In this document: in pieces, positions 62,576-64,000 of the stretch
How positions within the stretch are numbered: the first letter of the stretch is position 1
Layout: each line of letters opens with the position of its first letter
Assembly: GCA_017431345.1 (NCBI GenBank)
Contig: JAFRLH010000005.1
Location: 1-64,000 of the forward strand
Length of the DNA: 64,000 nucleotides
Direction: 5' to 3'
Source: Lachnospiraceae bacterium
GTDB lineage: Bacteria > Bacillota > Clostridia > Lachnospirales > Lachnospiraceae
The notes under the pieces: generated by a model
Told to the model about the DNA's origin: nothing
What the model saw: only the letters and a program-made list of their open reading frames with translations
Databases searched by the model: none
Made by a program: the position numbers and the translations under genes

Positions 62576-62668
62576 ATGAAACAGGTTTTTGGAAAAGACC
62601 TGATCGTGCTATGGATTTCGGTGACTGCGCTGGTCTGCGCCGCGCTTAACATGTATGTCCGGACCTGA
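62576..62668 (+). CDS. 30-residue single-helix membrane peptide
   Basis: ATG 62576 is preceded by AAGGAGA with 10-base spacing and encodes 30 residues ending TGA 62668. The middle is a hydrophobic helix (LIVLWISVTALVCAALNMYV) between a basic start and a final Arg-Thr. It follows the NTF2-like gene by 15 bases. It could be a small membrane subunit of the export locus or the start of a truncated larger gene. I do not recognise a family. Confidence 0.5.
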   Translation: MKQVFGKDLIVLWISVTALVCAALNMYVRT

Positions 62669-62785
62669 AGTCTTTTTTCAGCATTATTCATTCTTTGTAT
62701 TTTTGGCGGCAGAGGAGCGGGGAGAAGCAGGCGCACACTCGCGGGAGGAGGTCTGATCAGCTGGCAAACATTTTCTGCTTTTTTA

Positions 62786-62814
62786 TTGTAAACAGGTCTG
62801 GTTTCTGTTATAGT
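62786..62814 (+). promoter_or_regulatory. Promoter upstream of the surface-protein region
   Basis: TTGTAA (62786-62791), a 17-base spacer and TATAGT (62809-62814), 41 bases before the small ORF at 62856. The stretch 62669-62785 shows no gene. Confidence 0.55.
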
Positions 62815-62855
62815 TTTATTGTATAGAGTATGGTTTCCGGGAAGGAGATCAGACT

Positions 62856-62981
62856 ATGGACAAGAACCGGAGCAGTATCATTCAGATTGATTTGTCAGTC
62901 AGGATATTCCTGGCTTTGCTGTTGCTGCGGAAAAATATACGGCAGATTAAGGCATATCGTATACAGGTGATGAACACCTGA
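62856..62981 (+). CDS. 41-residue small ORF ahead of the surface protein
   Basis: ATG 62856 follows GAAGGAGATC by about 7 bases and opens a 41-residue frame (MDKNRSSIIQIDLSVRIFLA ...). It has a short hydrophobic middle and a basic tail and stops at 62981. It lies directly behind a promoter and 48 bases before the next gene. A leader peptide or a small membrane protein are both possible. I know no relative. Confidence 0.4.
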   Translation: MDKNRSSIIQIDLSVRIFLALLLLRKNIRQIKAYRIQVMNT

Positions 62982-63029
62982 TGCGATGTGCTTTTTTACA
63001 GGAATGGATTTGGGAAGGAGGATGGAAAA

Positions 63030-64000
63030 ATGAACACCAACAGAGAGGAACTTCGAAGATCTGACAGACTGCCTGTAAGGGGAATGGGTAAAATCCTGCC
63101 TGTTTACAGTGTGCTCATACTGGCTGTGGTCATGATGCTTGCTATACCGATGAAGGCCAGGGCAGAGGGAGATGGAGATGAAGTAATCCATGCAAGTACC
63201 GATGAGGTGGCCAAGGGACTGCATCGTTTTTTGGGCGCAGATGTACCTGCCGTTCTGGTCAACGGTACTTATAATGAATATTCACATAATAGAAGCACCG
63301 AAGTTGCATGCGGAGCATATCTTAATACGCCTGAGGATATGATAAAAACTGTCGATTCTGAAGTGTTCTTCCAAAGGATCTTCCAGAATCAAAATGGCCA
63401 TCCTGTATCACTTGAAAACATTCAGAATTATTGTACGAATGCTGTAAAAGTGAGTGCATCGGATTATATTACGCTGCTTTCCGGAGGAAATGTAGAATCC
63501 CATAATCTGCCGTGGTTTGCAAAGAACAATAAGGTTCTATTGGTTAAAGGTAATGTGAGCCTAAGCGGGTCTGGACCTACGTCTTTTGACTGTCCTTCCA
63601 TTATCATCGGAGATCTGAGTGCGTCCGATAGTGTTACAATTCCGATTAGCAGATTCATTTATGTAACAGGAAGCGTCAGCGTTAACAATATCTCAGTGGC
63701 TGATGGCGGAGCACTTGCTGCAGCTGGAGATCTTTCATGTGGGACGGTACGAAGCAGCAGTACAGATGGTACAGCAGACCTGATTATGCCCGGACACGTC
63801 TGGAGTTACAATTCAACCGGAGCAGAAATAAAAGCAACATGCTGCATCGACGGCTGTCCTGGTAATTATGATCAGAACGGCATTACGCTGAAACTGGAAG
63901 GTCCGGAATCAGGATATTTCACCTGGGATGGAAACGGGAAAGAGATTACTCTGTCCGGCTATCCTGAGACGAAACCATCTCACCTGGCGGAAAAACCGGA
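63030..64000 (+). CDS. Secreted surface protein, N-terminal part (runs off the window)
   Basis: The frame is open from ATG 63030 to the last base, 323 codons, without a stop. GGAAGGAGGA precedes the start. A signal peptide with a charged start and hydrophobic core (VYSVLILAVVMMLAIPMKAR) ends near ARAEG (about 50). The next 200 residues are Ser/Val/Asn-rich with beta repeats (VKGNVSLSGSG, IIIGDLSASDSVTIP, VTGSVSVNNISVADGG). From about 250, HVWSYNSTGAEIKATCCIDG and TWDGNGKEITLSGYP resemble the Cys-bearing repeat modules of large clostridial surface proteins. Base composition appears more AT-rich than upstream genes. Anchoring and function cannot be judged. Confidence 0.8.
   Translation, partial: MNTNREELRRSDRLPVRGMGKILPVYSVLILAVVMMLAIPMKARAEGDGDEVIHASTDEVAKGLHRFLGADVPAVLVNGTYNEYSHNRSTEVACGAYLNTPEDMIKTVDSEVFFQRIFQNQNGHPVSLENIQNYCTNAVKVSASDYITLLSGGNVESHNLPWFAKNNKVLLVKGNVSLSGSGPTSFDCPSIIIGDLSASDSVTIPISRFIYVTGSVSVNNISVADGGALAAAGDLSCGTVRSSSTDGTADLIMPGHVWSYNSTGAEIKATCCIDGCPGNYDQNGITLKLEGPESGYFTWDGNGKEITLSGYPETKPSHLAEKP

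Overview
The window looks like chromosome of an anaerobic Firmicute, most likely a Lachnospiraceae-type clostridium. Supporting signs are Firmicutes gene order (rpmE, DUF1385, prmC, prfA), AGGAGG-type ribosome binding sites, TTGACA/TATAAT promoters, tRNA genes without encoded CCA, lipoprotein foldases, HisZ-type histidine synthesis, and ferredoxin-dependent 2-oxoacid chemistry. No phage, insertion sequence, CRISPR array or rRNA operon was found. The taxonomic call is inference.

Layout. 0.3-10.4 kb: a secreted papain-like protease with Ig/FN3-like repeats, an LspA-like protein, a trigger-factor-like lipoprotein, hisC, tRNA-Gln, acyl-ACP thioesterase, cvfB, an XRE regulator and a CtpA protease. 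10.4-21.2 kb: mscL, then an aryl-acid module: acyl-CoA ligase, iorA, iorB, phenylacetate-CoA ligase and an ACT-domain protein. It is followed by a MOSC protein, an unusual 42-bp-phased inverted repeat array, an amidohydrolase, a sodium symporter and a TrpR-like YerC regulator. 21.3-24.8 kb: the L31/RF1 translation block. 25-31 kb: one apparent operon of comEA, response regulator, histidine kinase, GerMN lipoprotein and comEC. 31-36 kb: zinc-type ABC transporter, tRNA-Val, an amino-acid ABC transporter preceded by ARG-box-like sites, and a Fur-family regulator. 36-43 kb: NSS transporter behind a leader terminator, STAS/anti-sigma pair, DegV protein, L-serine dehydratase with divergent LysR, and an NYN-LOTUS protein. 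43-52.5 kb: housekeeping genes including rsmD, coaD, pepD, an RsmF-like methyltransferase, an RluA-type synthase and recU. 52.6-55.6 kb: hisZ, hisG and an N-terminally extended hisIE.

55.7-62.7 kb holds an NHLM/NHLP-type peptide export locus. It has a very short HlyD-like protein, a C39 peptidase/permease/ATPase, a second permease/ATPase, a DUF3592-like protein, a broken MATE-HATPase fusion, an NTF2-like protein and a 30-residue membrane peptide. No precursor peptide is evident. The right edge (62.8-64 kb) begins a large secreted surface protein that leaves the window.

Strongest points for a second look: the phased repeat array at 17.7-18.15 kb, the partly decayed export locus with unassigned small proteins, and shared operator-like palindromes downstream of the acyl-CoA ligase, symporter and hisZ promoters, with a YerC gene nearby. 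All calls come from reading the sequence and recall of protein families; no database search was run.
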